NCBI GenBank assembly: GCA_947497945.1
Contig: CANMIP010000016.1
Coordinates: 80,595 to 144,594, forward strand
From: an uncultured Tropicimonas sp.
GTDB lineage: Bacteria; Pseudomonadota; Alphaproteobacteria; Rhodobacterales; Rhodobacteraceae
Reading direction: 5' to 3'
Length of the DNA: 64,000 nucleotides
Part shown: piece by piece, positions 25,111 to 34,198 of the stretch
Position numbering within the stretch: position 1 is the first letter of the stretch
How the letters are laid out: every line of letters begins with the position of its first letter
The notes under the pieces: model-generated
Databases searched by the model: none
The model's input: only the letters and a program-made list of their open reading frames with translations
What the model was told of the DNA's origin: nothing
Made by a program: the position numbers and the translations under genes

Positions 25111-25749
25111 TTAGAGACGGCTATGACTGACCTTGACATACAACACCTCACTGCCGTCCGGGGTGTAGGTTGCTTGAATGGACGTGCCATAAGGCCGCAA
25201 GACTGCCAAAGAGCGAACGGATCGCATAAAGCCGGACTCCGGCCAGCGCAGCCCTTTCGAGGTGACATTCCAGCCCGCATCTACAACCAGCTCCCCTTCA
25301 TGTCCGATATAGGGATTGTCGCTGTTCCACGCATCGCGGGACCGAAAACCCTGGGACTCCAGCCAAGGCGTCGCATTGGATATGTTCCCAAGTGTTCTAA
25401 GGATTCTGAAAGTGCAGATTTCGACGTGAGCATCGGTCTTCATCCGGCTCCAGTCGAGATTCCTGAGCTCCTCAAGGGTCGCCGTGGCGGGTTTTGAACC
25501 AATACAGCTGGCGACGTCCGGGAAGGTCAAAAGGGCGGCTCGTTGAGCGTCGGTAAATGGATCCGGCGCTCCCCGCGTGGTTCGAAGGTTCTGATAGGCC
25601 GGCTCCCCCAAATCCAGTTCGACGGCATGCGTGTAGTAAAGCGAGCGCAATCCGGAACAGGTCCAGACAACAAGGCCAAGAAGCAAGGGAAACCCCAGAG
25701 CAAGGGAAAGAACAACGTGAAACGGGTTTCGGAGATTGGGCAAAGCCAT
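25111..25749 (-). CDS. Hypothetical membrane-anchored protein
   Basis: A 212-aa protein I do not recognise. One N-terminal transmembrane segment (about residues 11-36, VVLSLALGFPLLLGLVVW) anchors a soluble part of about 170 residues that lies outside the membrane by the positive-inside rule (MALPNLRNPF before it). Two Cys (in VASCIG and EICTF) could form a disulfide. ATG at 25749 was used; an in-frame TTG at 25764 is possible; neither has a clear ribosome site. Base composition looks lower in GC than the neighbours. No operon partner is visible. Confidence 0.6.
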   Translation of the reverse strand: MALPNLRNPFHVVLSLALGFPLLLGLVVWTCSGLRSLYYTHAVELDLGEPAYQNLRTTRGAPDPFTDAQRAALLTFPDVASCIGSKPATATLEELRNLDWSRMKTDAHVEICTFRILRTLGNISNATPWLESQGFRSRDAWNSDNPYIGHEGELVVDAGWNVTSKGLRWPESGFMRSVRSLAVLRPYGTSIQATYTPDGSEVLYVKVSHSRL

Positions 25750-26014
25750 CTGATCAACACTCAAACGCAGGACGAATCGGCCACCGGATACGGGGACCTC
25801 TCGATGTATGTTCGATCCTCTTGTTCATATTTCGGTCAAAGCTGGAGACTTGGGACCTTGCGATTTCTACAGGACTGATTGGATGCCCCCATGCGACCAA
25901 GCTTGGAAAGCAGTCCCTTTGGCTGCGCCAGGTGTCTGAGGTCAACGCCCTCGGAAACGGCCTCTCGACATTCTTGATGCGGTAAGCGCCGGTTTGATTG
26001 CCTAGGCAAGCGGG

Positions 26015-27670
26015 TCAAGAATGGCGGCCCGCGAGGCGTCCGCTGAAGAGGCAGCCGCCAAGGAAAGTTCCTTCCAGCGCGTTATAGCCGTGATAGCCGC
26101 CGCCGCCGAAACCGGCCACCTCTCCGGCCGCGAAAAGGCCCGGGAAGACGGTTCCGTCGGGGCGCAGGACACGGGATTCCAGGTCCGTATGAAGCCCGCC
26201 AAGGCTCTTGCGTGTCAGCACGTTCAGCCGGACGGCGATCAACGGACCCTTGCTCTCGTCGAGGATCCGATGCGGGACAGCGGTGCGAGTGAGCTTGTCG
26301 CCAAGATAGGCGCGGGCGCCGCGGATGGCGGTGACCTGCGCGTCCTTGGCGAAGTCATTGCCGATCTGCGCATCGCGTGCCTCGATCTGTTCAAACAGAT
26401 GCAGGAAATCCAGCGGCGTCTCCGGCGTGATGGCGTTCATGCCCTGCACGAGATCCCGCAGGTTTTCGGCGACGACGAAATCTTCGCCATGCTCCTTGAA
26501 CGCCTCGACCGGCGCCGGGGCGCCCTTGCCCAGAAGCCTTGCCTTCAGCACCTCTTGCCAGCGCCCGGAGGTCAGGTCCGGGTTCTGTTCCGAGCCGGAC
26601 AGCGCGAATTCCTTCTCGATGATCGCCTGGGTCAGGATGAACCAGGAATGGGCGTGGCCGGTGGAAAGGATGCGCTTGAGGGTGGCCAGCGTGTCGAAAC
26701 CGGGCAGGCAGGGCGCTTCCATGCGGTTGCCGAGCGCGTCGAACCACATTGAGGAGGGGCCGGGCAGGATGCGGATGCCGTGATTGGGCCAGATCGGGTT
26801 CCAGTTCTTCAGACCTTCGGTGTAATGCCACATCCGGTCTGAGTTGATCGCGCCGGCTCCGGCGGCGATGGCCGTCTCCTGCATCCGTCCGTCGACATAA
26901 TCGGGCACGCCGGCAACCATTTGCGCCGGTGCCGGGCCGAGACGCGCCTCCGGCCAGTGACGGCGGACGAGGTCGTGATTGCCGCCGATCCCGCCCGAGG
27001 CGAGGATGACGGACTCGGCGCGGCAGGTGAAATCGCCGACCACTTCCCTGTTCGTGCTTTCACCGATCTGGGCAGCGTCTTCGGCCAGGATGTCGCCGGA
27101 GACGCCACAGACAGTGCCATTCTCGACAATCAGCTCCGTGACACGCCGCCGGGGCACATGGCGCAACCCGCCGGTGAGCACCGCGTCCAGCACCCGGGCC
27201 TTGAAGGGCGCCACGACGCCGGGGCCGGTGCCCCAGGTGATATGAAACCGCGGCACCGAGTTGCCATGCCCGTCGGCCAGCGCGCCGCCGCGCTCCGCCC
27301 AGCCGACCACCGGGAACCAGCGCAGCCCCAACCCGTGCAGCCAGGACCGCATCTCGCCAGCGGCGAAATCGACATAGGCCTGCGCGAAGCGGCGGGGATT
27401 GTCATCCTCTGGACGGTCGAACTGCGCGCTGCCCATCCAGTCGGACAGGGCGAGGTTTCTACTGTCGCGAATGCCCATACGGCGCTGTTCCGGCGTGTCG
27501 ACCATGAAGAGCCCGCCGAGCGACCACTGGGCTTGCCCGCCCAGCGATTGCGGCCCCTCCTGGTCGAGAAGGAGCACCTTGCGTCCCCGTTCCAGCGCTT
27601 CGCAGGCGGCCACGAGCCCGGCAAGGCCCGCACCGACAACGATCACATCGGCTTTGCCTGTCTCTGTCAT
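26015..27670 (-). CDS. FAD-binding dehydrogenase (fumarate reductase/KstD-like)
   Basis: A 551-aa flavoprotein of the FAD_binding_2 family. The dinucleotide-binding GAGLAG is at residues 13-18 with the following ERGRKVLLLDQEG. The C-terminal end has the FAD-contacting TRKSLGGLHTDLESRVLRPDG and GLFAAGEVAGFGGGGYHGYN ALEGT-type block, typical of the 3-ketosteroid-dehydrogenase/fumarate-reductase superfamily. The annotation for this subgroup is usually just FAD-binding dehydrogenase; substrate unknown. GGAGG lies 7 bases before the ATG. It lies alone between two unrelated genes. Confidence 0.87.
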   Translation of the reverse strand: MTETGKADVIVVGAGLAGLVAACEALERGRKVLLLDQEGPQSLGGQAQWSLGGLFMVDTPEQRRMGIRDSRNLALSDWMGSAQFDRPEDDNPRRFAQAYVDFAAGEMRSWLHGLGLRWFPVVGWAERGGALADGHGNSVPRFHITWGTGPGVVAPFKARVLDAVLTGGLRHVPRRRVTELIVENGTVCGVSGDILAEDAAQIGESTNREVVGDFTCRAESVILASGGIGGNHDLVRRHWPEARLGPAPAQMVAGVPDYVDGRMQETAIAAGAGAINSDRMWHYTEGLKNWNPIWPNHGIRILPGPSSMWFDALGNRMEAPCLPGFDTLATLKRILSTGHAHSWFILTQAIIEKEFALSGSEQNPDLTSGRWQEVLKARLLGKGAPAPVEAFKEHGEDFVVAENLRDLVQGMNAITPETPLDFLHLFEQIEARDAQIGNDFAKDAQVTAIRGARAYLGDKLTRTAVPHRILDESKGPLIAVRLNVLTRKSLGGLHTDLESRVLRPDGTVFPGLFAAGEVAGFGGGGYHGYNALEGTFLGGCLFSGRLAGRHS

Positions 27671-27886
27671 ACTGGTCCTCCGCGCAGAGAAAACTACGCG
27701 CTGTGTGCCTGTTCGCCGAGTTGAACGTTACGTCAGGTCGTTTCGAATTCAAGGAGCCGGCACCGCGCGCGAACTCGCGCGGACAAGGGGCTGGCTGCCC
27801 GTCCTACCTTGTGGTCTGGCAGTGCTTTAAAAACCGATAACCGAAGGCTTGAATCGAGCGAAACCTGTTCGGCAGGTCCCTGCCTC

Positions 27887-28711
27887 CTAGTTGCCCGGTT
27901 TCGGGCGCGGGGTCAGGGCTCGGATCGCCTTGTGGATGTCCTCTGGCAACGTGGTGTTTGCACCGCGGGGGGCGGCGTCGAGCGCGGCCGTGACATCCTT
28001 TGCGAGGATTCCGATCGAATTGTCCTCGGCCCAGCCGTCGCGGGCAAACTCGATCTCGTCCATGCCGCTGGCAAGCCAGTTCTGGCCGGAAGAGGTCTCG
28101 ATCAGGGCGAGCAGGCGCTGCTCGTCCAGGCCGGCCGCATCGGCCCAGTCGAGCACGAGCCGGGTCATCACCGTGTGGGAGGCTGCGAGCAGGTTGTTGA
28201 GAACCTTGGCCTGCGCACCACTGCCGAAGGGGCCCATGCGATGGAAATGGGCGCCCATTGCGTCGAAGAGAGGTTGCACCCGGTCGAGCACGGTCTCTTC
28301 GCCTCCGAGCATGAAGCTGAGGCGGCGTTCTCGGGCGGCGATCCGGGCGCCGGACATGGGGGCATCGACACATCTGACATGGCCCGGCAGGCGCTCAGCG
28401 AGACCGCGGACATAGCGCGGCGAGAGGGTCGACGAGATGATCAGGGTCTCAAGCGCCTCTGCGCGGGTGGCCAGCGCGCCCCGGCCGAAAAGCACGTCCT
28501 CCGTCTGGTCCTCGTCGCGGACGACTGTGATCAGGATGCGCAGGTCGCGGGCGAAGGCTTCGGGATCATCCGTGACCGGGACATCATCGCGCAGGCTGTC
28601 GGGCGCGATGTCGTAACCCTGCGACTCGAAGCCGGCGGCGATGAGCGCGGCCAGCATCGGCCCGCCCATGCGGCCGCAGCCCGCCAGGCCGATTTTGCCG
28701 AGATCGGTCAA
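27887..28711 (-). CDS. NAD(P)-dependent beta-hydroxyacid dehydrogenase (HIBADH family)
   Basis: A 274-aa oxidoreductase of the 3-hydroxyisobutyrate dehydrogenase family. The Rossmann motif GLAGCGRMGGPM is at residues 8-19, the substrate-binding DAPMSGARIAA replaces the usual DAPVSGG, and the catalytic Lys is in GSGAQAKVLNNLL. The start is TTG at 28711, overlapping the stop of the AAA-ATPase gene as TTGA, so the two are coupled. The substitution at SGG makes it a diverged member; the substrate is not known. Confidence 0.82.
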   Translation of the reverse strand: MTDLGKIGLAGCGRMGGPMLAALIAAGFESQGYDIAPDSLRDDVPVTDDPEAFARDLRILITVVRDEDQTEDVLFGRGALATRAEALETLIISSTLSPRYVRGLAERLPGHVRCVDAPMSGARIAARERRLSFMLGGEETVLDRVQPLFDAMGAHFHRMGPFGSGAQAKVLNNLLAASHTVMTRLVLDWADAAGLDEQRLLALIETSSGQNWLASGMDEIEFARDGWAEDNSIGILAKDVTAALDAAPRGANTTLPEDIHKAIRALTPRPKPGN

Positions 28712-30018
28712 TGTTCGATATGTTCTTCCTTGACGAACATGTTCTCCCAGGCGCGGTCGATCAGCTCGGGTGTCATCTGGTAGGGGATGCCCTCGTATTC
28801 GCAGATCGAGATCATCTGGTCGATCAGGAAGATCGGCTGATAGTTCGCGTAGATATTGTCGATGGTCGGGTATTTGTTGCGCAGCAGGTGGATCAGCGTG
28901 TCCTGGTCCAGCGGCATCTTGCGCTTCTTGGCGACCATGGCGAAGATCTTCAGGAAGTCTTCCTGGTTCGGCCCGTCGATCTTGATCTTGAAGAAGATCC
29001 GGCGCAGGGCCGCCTTGTCGAAGATCTCGTTGGGGTGGAAGTTGGTCGAGAAGATCACCAGCGTGTCGAAGGGCACCTCGAATTTTTCGCCCGATTGCAG
29101 GGCGAGGATGTCCTTGCCCTCTTCCAGCGGCAGAATCCAGCGGTTGATCAGCGCCTGCGGCGGGTCTGCCTGGCGGCCGAGGTCGTCGACGATGAAGATG
29201 CCGCCGGTCGACTTGAGCTGCATCGAGGCCTGGTAGGTCCGCGCTGTGGGGTTGTAGACGAGGTCCAGCATCGAGAGCGACAGTTCACCACCGGTGATGA
29301 CGGTCGGCCGCTCGCAGCGCACGTAGCGGGTGTCGAAGCGGTTGCCGGTGCGGCGCAGCGAGTTGGGATCGTCCACCTGCTCCTCGGCGGCCGAATGCAC
29401 GATCGGGTCATAGACGGTGATCACCTGGCCGGCATATTCGACGGCGCGGGGGATGTAGATCTTGTCGCCCATCGCGTCGCGGATGCCGTTGGAGATCGAG
29501 GACTTACCATTGCCCGGCGGGCCATACATCAGGATCGAGCGGCCGGCGGAGACCGCCGGGCCGAGCTGGCCGAGCAGGTCATCGGGCAGGACGAGATGGC
29601 CCATGGCGCCGGTGAGCTGGTCGCGGGTGATCTGGATACTTCGGATCGACTGGCGCTTGACCTGTTCGCCATAGATCTCCATCGGCACCGGCATGGCGCC
29701 GTAATACTCCGACTGGGAGAGCGCATCGAGGGCACGGGCCTTGCCGGTATCGGTGAGCTGGTATCCCATCTCGCCGCCCGAATTGGCGTGCAGGGTGCCG
29801 GTGGCTTCCATGAGCTTCTGCTCGCGGGCGACATCGACCAGTTCCTGGGTGACCGGAATCGGCAGGCAGACGGCGCGGGCCATCTCGGTCACCATTTCGA
29901 TATTCTTGCGGAACACGGTCTTGAGCAGGATGTCCCGCATCATGACCAGGGGAAGTTGCATCTCTTCCAGCCGCCTTGGCGCCGGCGGCGCAACCACATT
30001 CCCGACTTCCATGTTCAT
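28708..30018 (-). CDS. AAA-type ATPase, probably linked to the Tad pilus genes
   Basis: A 436-aa ATP-binding protein. The N-terminal ~150 residues (LEEMQLPLVMMRDILLKTVF, then a winged-helix-like ANSGGEMGYQLTDTGKARA) precede an AAA domain. That domain has Walker A GPPGNGKSS, Walker B GGIFIVDDLGRQ, sensor IFSTNFHP and an arginine finger candidate in ALRRIFFKI. The start gives MNMEVGNVV; the long upstream frame has no ribosome site. I recall this ATPase near tad genes in Rhodobacteraceae, and two TadD-like genes and a prepilin peptidase lie nearby. Its mechanism and partners are unknown. Confidence 0.78.
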   Translation of the reverse strand: MNMEVGNVVAPPAPRRLEEMQLPLVMMRDILLKTVFRKNIEMVTEMARAVCLPIPVTQELVDVAREQKLMEATGTLHANSGGEMGYQLTDTGKARALDALSQSEYYGAMPVPMEIYGEQVKRQSIRSIQITRDQLTGAMGHLVLPDDLLGQLGPAVSAGRSILMYGPPGNGKSSISNGIRDAMGDKIYIPRAVEYAGQVITVYDPIVHSAAEEQVDDPNSLRRTGNRFDTRYVRCERPTVITGGELSLSMLDLVYNPTARTYQASMQLKSTGGIFIVDDLGRQADPPQALINRWILPLEEGKDILALQSGEKFEVPFDTLVIFSTNFHPNEIFDKAALRRIFFKIKIDGPNQEDFLKIFAMVAKKRKMPLDQDTLIHLLRNKYPTIDNIYANYQPIFLIDQMISICEYEGIPYQMTPELIDRAWENMFVKEEHIEH

Positions 30019-30166
30019 CTCGTTACCCGCTTGTCCCGTTTCAACGCCCTGTCCAAAGACTTGCCATTCCCGCCCGGAAATCGACACGAATACCTGCGAT
30101 GCCGCAGACAGTCCGGAACATGCCGTGCTATTGTGGCCAAAAAAGGGAAGAAAAGAGAGAGCAGGG

Positions 30167-31789
30167 ATGCAGAAACGGGGTTCCATCGCCTTTGGCGGTT
30201 TTCTACTTGCGCTCTGGGCGGGGCTGAGTGCGGTCCTGTTGGCCAAGGGCGGGCTCTATATCGCCAAGCATGAAGGCGACACGATCCACCTGATCGACAT
30301 GGTGATCCGCCAGAGCCAGGGCGCGTGGCCGCATCTCGACTACATGACACCCATCGGCTGGCTGGCAACAGCGCCCATCGCGCTGTTTGTCGGGCATGGA
30401 TGGGGGATCGGCATGGCTTATCTCGCCGCCCAGGTCCTCTTCGCGGCGGCGCTGATCCCGGCAATCTGGTGGGTCGGTGTCTCGCGGCTGCAGACCGGCT
30501 GGGCGATGGTCTTCGGAGCCGTCTGTATCTGGCTCTGCCTCGCGATGGTCCACGGCGAGGCGCAGCCGTCGCTTTCGATCTCGATGCATTACAATCGCTG
30601 GGCCTGGGCGCAGGCCTTCCTTGCCATCGCCATCGTCTTCCTGCCGAGCGTCGGGCGGCGCAGCCAGGTCGCGGACGGGCTTGTCCTTGGGCTGACGGTT
30701 GCCGGGCTGGCGCTGATCAAGGTGACCTATGTCGCGGCCTTCTTTCCGGTCATCCTGCTGGCGCTGCTGATGCACCGGCAATGGCGCGCCCTGCTCGTGG
30801 CGCTGGCGACCGGGCTCGCCATTGTCGCGGCGATGACGCTGGCGGCCGGGGCCGGGTTCTGGGCCGCCTATCTGGGCGATCTTTTCGCGGTGACCGGCTC
30901 CGAGACCCGCGCCCAGCCGGGCCACAGCCTCTACGGCGTGATCGCGGCGCCGGCCTATCTCGGCGGTTCCTTCGCGGCCCTCGCCGCCGTCGTGTTGCTG
31001 CGACAGGCCGGGCGGGACAGGGAAGGGGCGCTGCTGCTTCTGCTGGTGCCGGGCTTCTTCTACGTGACCTACCAGAATTACGGCAACGACCCGCAATGGC
31101 TCTACCTGCTGGGCATCCTGCTCTTCGCGCTGCGCCCGGCGCCGGGCGTGACCAACACTGCGGGCTGGGACATGCGGCAGGCGCTCACGCTTGCAGGCTG
31201 CGCGGTGTTCATGCTCGGGTTGCCATCCGCGCTCAACCTCGCGTTCAGCCCGTTCCGGCATTTCAACGCCCCTGCGGCGGCACATTTGCCGCTCTTCCCG
31301 CGCTCGGCCGAGCATGGAGATATCCACGTTCTGATCGAGCGGAACCGGGATCCGGCGGGAAATATCCGGCTCCCGGCCCTTGCCTCGGCCGTGGCCGTCG
31401 CAGACGCGGACGGTCCGCAGCCGACCGTGTTGAAGGGAGAGGAACTGCCGCTCTGCCGGCTCTCTGGCGGCACGGTCACGGTGTTCGACGGCATCGCGCG
31501 GGACCTGGAAGCGGCCGGCTTTGCAGGCAAGGCGATCTTCGGCGCCGACCTGCTCACCAGCTATTGGCTCTTCGGCGATTTCCAGCGACTGGAGGGGGCG
31601 GCGCCCTGGCGCTATGGCGGCCTGCCGGGGATCGAGGGCGCGAGCCACCTGCTGGTGCCGCTCTGTCCGATGGATGGAAGGGCGCGGCGTTCGGTGCTCG
31701 AAGCGCTGGAGGCGCGCGGCATCGGGCTGGCGGAAGTGCACCGGAACGACGTGTATCAGCTCTACGAACTCCAGCCGGGCGAGGGATAG
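30167..31789 (+). CDS. Polytopic membrane protein, GT-C glycosyltransferase-like topology
   Basis: A 540-aa protein with about ten hydrophobic segments in its first 370 residues, followed by a soluble C-terminal domain of about 160 residues. The first loop HEGDTIHLIDMVIRQSQG with acidic residues and HLDYMTPIGW resembles the acidic loop of GT-C glycosyltransferases (PMT/ArnT group), but I cannot place it in a named family. It is divergent from the AAA ATPase (149 bases between) and opposes the Tad genes. The ATG at 30167 follows a purine-rich GAGAGAGCAGGG. Confidence 0.7.
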   Translation: MQKRGSIAFGGFLLALWAGLSAVLLAKGGLYIAKHEGDTIHLIDMVIRQSQGAWPHLDYMTPIGWLATAPIALFVGHGWGIGMAYLAAQVLFAAALIPAIWWVGVSRLQTGWAMVFGAVCIWLCLAMVHGEAQPSLSISMHYNRWAWAQAFLAIAIVFLPSVGRRSQVADGLVLGLTVAGLALIKVTYVAAFFPVILLALLMHRQWRALLVALATGLAIVAAMTLAAGAGFWAAYLGDLFAVTGSETRAQPGHSLYGVIAAPAYLGGSFAALAAVVLLRQAGRDREGALLLLLVPGFFYVTYQNYGNDPQWLYLLGILLFALRPAPGVTNTAGWDMRQALTLAGCAVFMLGLPSALNLAFSPFRHFNAPAAAHLPLFPRSAEHGDIHVLIERNRDPAGNIRLPALASAVAVADADGPQPTVLKGEELPLCRLSGGTVTVFDGIARDLEAAGFAGKAIFGADLLTSYWLFGDFQRLEGAAPWRYGGLPGIEGASHLLVPLCPMDGRARRSVLEALEARGIGLAEVHRNDVYQLYELQPGEG

Positions 31790-32002
31790 GGCTGCGGCCC
31801 CGCGAGGGGTACGCGCTTGTCAGGTGGACCGGGTGGGCGGAGACAGGGAGCGAGCCCCTCCGTCGCCTGTTGGCGGCAGGGTGGCTCGGTTTGAGCAGGA
31901 ACGGTCCCGGGTTTTGCCAGAGCGGCAGGTTCGGGGCCTGCTCGGGTCTGGGCTCAGTCTGAAAATCCGGTGTCAGGGCGCTACGGAGAGGCACCCGTCG
32001 CG

Positions 32003-32503
32003 TCAGGCGCCGTAGACCGCACCGAGGCCGAGATAGGCAATCAACATCCAGCCGAGCGCCAGCCCCATCGGGAAGTCCTTGCGTTCCCAGCTTTCCCAAC
32101 CCGGCGCGGCCTTCCGGATCGCCGGGATCGCTCGCATGGTCCGGTGGACGACAAGCGCTGCCAGCGCGCAAGCAACGTAGATGTAGCAGAACAGTGCCAC
32201 GTCCCCGAGCGCAACGAAGGGCGCCATGGCCGCGGCGAACTTGGCGTCGCCGGCCCCCATCAGCCCGACCATGTTGAGGATGAAGCCGGCCACCAGCACG
32301 ACCAGGAGATGCAGCCATTGCCAGGCGTAGCTCTCCAGCGGCAATGCGATCGGACCAATGGCGAGATAGACGAAGAACAGCGCCATGACGGCGCGGTTCG
32401 GGATCTTCATGCGGGCCATGTCGTTCCAGCCGACCCAGAGGCCGATCGGGATGACAAAGGGCAGGAACCAGAGCGCAGCGCTGGCGGGAATGTCGAGGGT
32501 CAT
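32003..32503 (-). CDS. Prepilin peptidase, A24 family (TadV/CpaA-like)
   Basis: A 166-aa inner-membrane aspartic protease that processes Flp/Tad pre-pilins. It has 5-6 hydrophobic segments and no N-terminal methylase domain, as in TadV/CpaA. The catalytic aspartates are in WNDMARMKIPNR and in GAGDAKFAAAMAP (the GxGD-type motif). It follows two TadD-like TPR genes on the same strand, 17 bases after the second. The main tad genes (pilin, TadA, B, C, secretin) are not in the window, so this is a satellite or terminal part of the locus. Confidence 0.87.
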   Translation of the reverse strand: MTLDIPASAALWFLPFVIPIGLWVGWNDMARMKIPNRAVMALFFVYLAIGPIALPLESYAWQWLHLLVVLVAGFILNMVGLMGAGDAKFAAAMAPFVALGDVALFCYIYVACALAALVVHRTMRAIPAIRKAAPGWESWERKDFPMGLALGWMLIAYLGLGAVYGA

Positions 32504-32520
32504 GCCGGTCTCGGGCCTGT

Positions 32521-33369
32521 TCAGGTGCCGTCAAGCGCGTTGAGAGAATGGACGGCGGCTTCGAAATGCTGAGGATGGGTGTCGATGGCGTCTTCGAGCA
32601 GCGAACGGCCCATGGAGGTGTCGTTCTGCTTGATCGCGGCCAGCGCGGCGGTGTGCAGCAGCATGGCGCGCTCGGTCTGGGTCATCTCGACGATCGGCAT
32701 CTGGTAGTTGCGCTGCGCGGAGCGGGCGAGCACGAGGTTGTTCTTCGCGGTGAACAGGTCCGGCTCATATTGCAGCGCCTCGCCGAAGAGCCGCTCGGCC
32801 TCGCGATACTTGCCGCGCGAGAGCTTGGAATAGCCCCAGTTGTTGAGCGTCGAGGCGGGTTTTGTGGTCAGGCCGACGGCGGTGTCGTAGAAGCTGTCCG
32901 CCTTCTTCCATTCCTTGTTGCCATCGGCGACCATCGCCTCAAGCTTGTAGCGCTTGAAGGTCTCGTGGGTCGGCGGCACGCTGTCGAGGATCTCCTCGGC
33001 CTTGTCCCAGTCGCCGGCGCGGATCAGCGCATCGGCGTAATCGACGCGGTCGCTGGTGGTCACACCTTCCATCGCGATGACCTTGCCCCAGGCGGCGGCG
33101 GCTTCGGTGTTCTGCTTTGCGCGCACGAGCGACTTGGCGAGGTTGCGCTGCAGGTCGATCCGATCCGGAAACTCCGCGGAGGTTCGCTTGAAATAGGATA
33201 CCGCTTCATTGGCATCGGCGACCGTCAGCATCAGGTCGCTGAGGTTGTTTTCGTCAATGACATTCACGTTCTGAAGGGCGCGATCAACTTCGCTTTCGCC
33301 GGCTTTCTGACAGGCCGACAGCGCCATGGCAGTGCCAAGGCACAGGGTGACAAGGGTAATGCGGCGCAT
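32521..33369 (-). CDS. TPR lipoprotein, TadD-like (second copy)
   Basis: A 282-aa exported lipoprotein. The signal peptide MRRITLVTLCLGTAMALSAC ends in a lipobox with Cys20. The rest is built of TPR repeats, such as AVSYFKRTSAEFPDRIDLQRNLA, ALIRAGDWDKAEEIL and STLNNWGYSKLSRGKYREAERLFGEALQ. TadD is a pilotin-like TPR lipoprotein of the Tad/Flp secretion system. AAGGA lies 7 bases before the ATG. It follows another TadD-like gene (30 bases between) and precedes the prepilin peptidase. Confidence 0.87.
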   Translation of the reverse strand: MRRITLVTLCLGTAMALSACQKAGESEVDRALQNVNVIDENNLSDLMLTVADANEAVSYFKRTSAEFPDRIDLQRNLAKSLVRAKQNTEAAAAWGKVIAMEGVTTSDRVDYADALIRAGDWDKAEEILDSVPPTHETFKRYKLEAMVADGNKEWKKADSFYDTAVGLTTKPASTLNNWGYSKLSRGKYREAERLFGEALQYEPDLFTAKNNLVLARSAQRNYQMPIVEMTQTERAMLLHTAALAAIKQNDTSMGRSLLEDAIDTHPQHFEAAVHSLNALDGT

Positions 33370-33399
33370 TTTTGCGTCCTTTTTACTGCTCGTTCTGCC

Positions 33400-33966
33400 T
33401 CATGGTGTGCTGAGAATGCGGTATTGTCCGCTCCCCCGCCGCACCAACTCGAATTCGTCTTGTTGCTCGGAAGTGTAGGCTGGATTTTCGATATTTGCGA
33501 GCGCGTGCTTCAGATTTTCCTTGATTTCGGCACTTTGGCCACTGTCAAGGGAGAAAGCGACGCGAAATGTGCGTGCGGCCTCGCCGATCTCGCCCTGCTC
33601 CATGAGCACGACACCGAGATTGTTCCAGGCGGCGGCGAAATGCTCATCCTCCTCGATGGCGCGGCGCAATTGGCGCTCCGCCTGGCCGAGGCGACCGAGC
33701 TTGAGATTGGCCGAGCCGATAGCCGAAAGCACGTCGGCGGTCAGCCCGTGGTCGCCGGCGGCGCGGTAATATTCCTTGAGGGCCAGCTCGTATTCGCCCG
33801 CCGCCATCATGCGATGGCCGACGATCAGCCCGTCCACGGCATCTTCGACCCCTTCGACCCCGGCTGGCAGCGGGGCGCCTTCGTTCAGCGGTTCGAGACG
33901 AGGATCCTCGCCACAGCCCGCAAGGACGAGACACAGGGACATCAGCAGGAAGGGCGAACGGAACAT
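33400..33966 (-). CDS. TPR lipoprotein, TadD-like (first copy)
   Basis: A 188-aa lipoprotein with signal MFRSPFLLMSLCLVLAGC and lipobox LAGC (Cys18). TPR units follow: GEYELALKEYYRAAGDHG, LSAIGSANLKLGRLGQAERQLRRAI and AAWNNLGVVLMEQGEIGEAARTF. GAGG lies 5 bases before this ATG, so the longer frame (177 bases upstream) is rejected. It is probably the pilotin TadD, with the next gene a paralogue. A hairpin terminator of the upstream ompX-like gene separates it from that gene. Confidence 0.85.
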   Translation of the reverse strand: MFRSPFLLMSLCLVLAGCGEDPRLEPLNEGAPLPAGVEGVEDAVDGLIVGHRMMAAGEYELALKEYYRAAGDHGLTADVLSAIGSANLKLGRLGQAERQLRRAIEEDEHFAAAWNNLGVVLMEQGEIGEAARTFRVAFSLDSGQSAEIKENLKHALANIENPAYTSEQQDEFELVRRGSGQYRILSTP

Positions 33967-34141
33967 CGAAACCTCGGGCGGGGGCGGTCTTGGCCGAAGT
34001 GTTACTGCAACCGCGCGCCGGGCCAAGTGGCTGATGGGGTGGAAGGACGAGAGGAGCGCCCGGTGTGGCAAAACCGACTCTTCCGGCTTGCGACGGCGGG
34101 GGCGGGCTGTCCGGCGGCGCAGAACTGCGTCCGCGACATGC

Positions 34142-34165
34142 AAACGGGGGGCAAAGAGCCCCCCG
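34142..34165 (-). terminator. Terminator after the outer-membrane barrel gene
   Basis: CGGGGGGC (34145-34152) pairs perfectly with GCCCCCCG (34158-34165) around a 5-base loop. On the minus strand TTTG follows. It starts 33 bases after the stop of the barrel gene. Confidence 0.7.
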
Positions 34166-34198
34166 CGCCGGATTTCAGTCAGGATCTGACGGCTGGCG

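Noticed and set aside
28711..30273. A 520-codon plus-strand frame
   Set aside because: Antisense to the AAA ATPase, which has Walker motifs and the better start.
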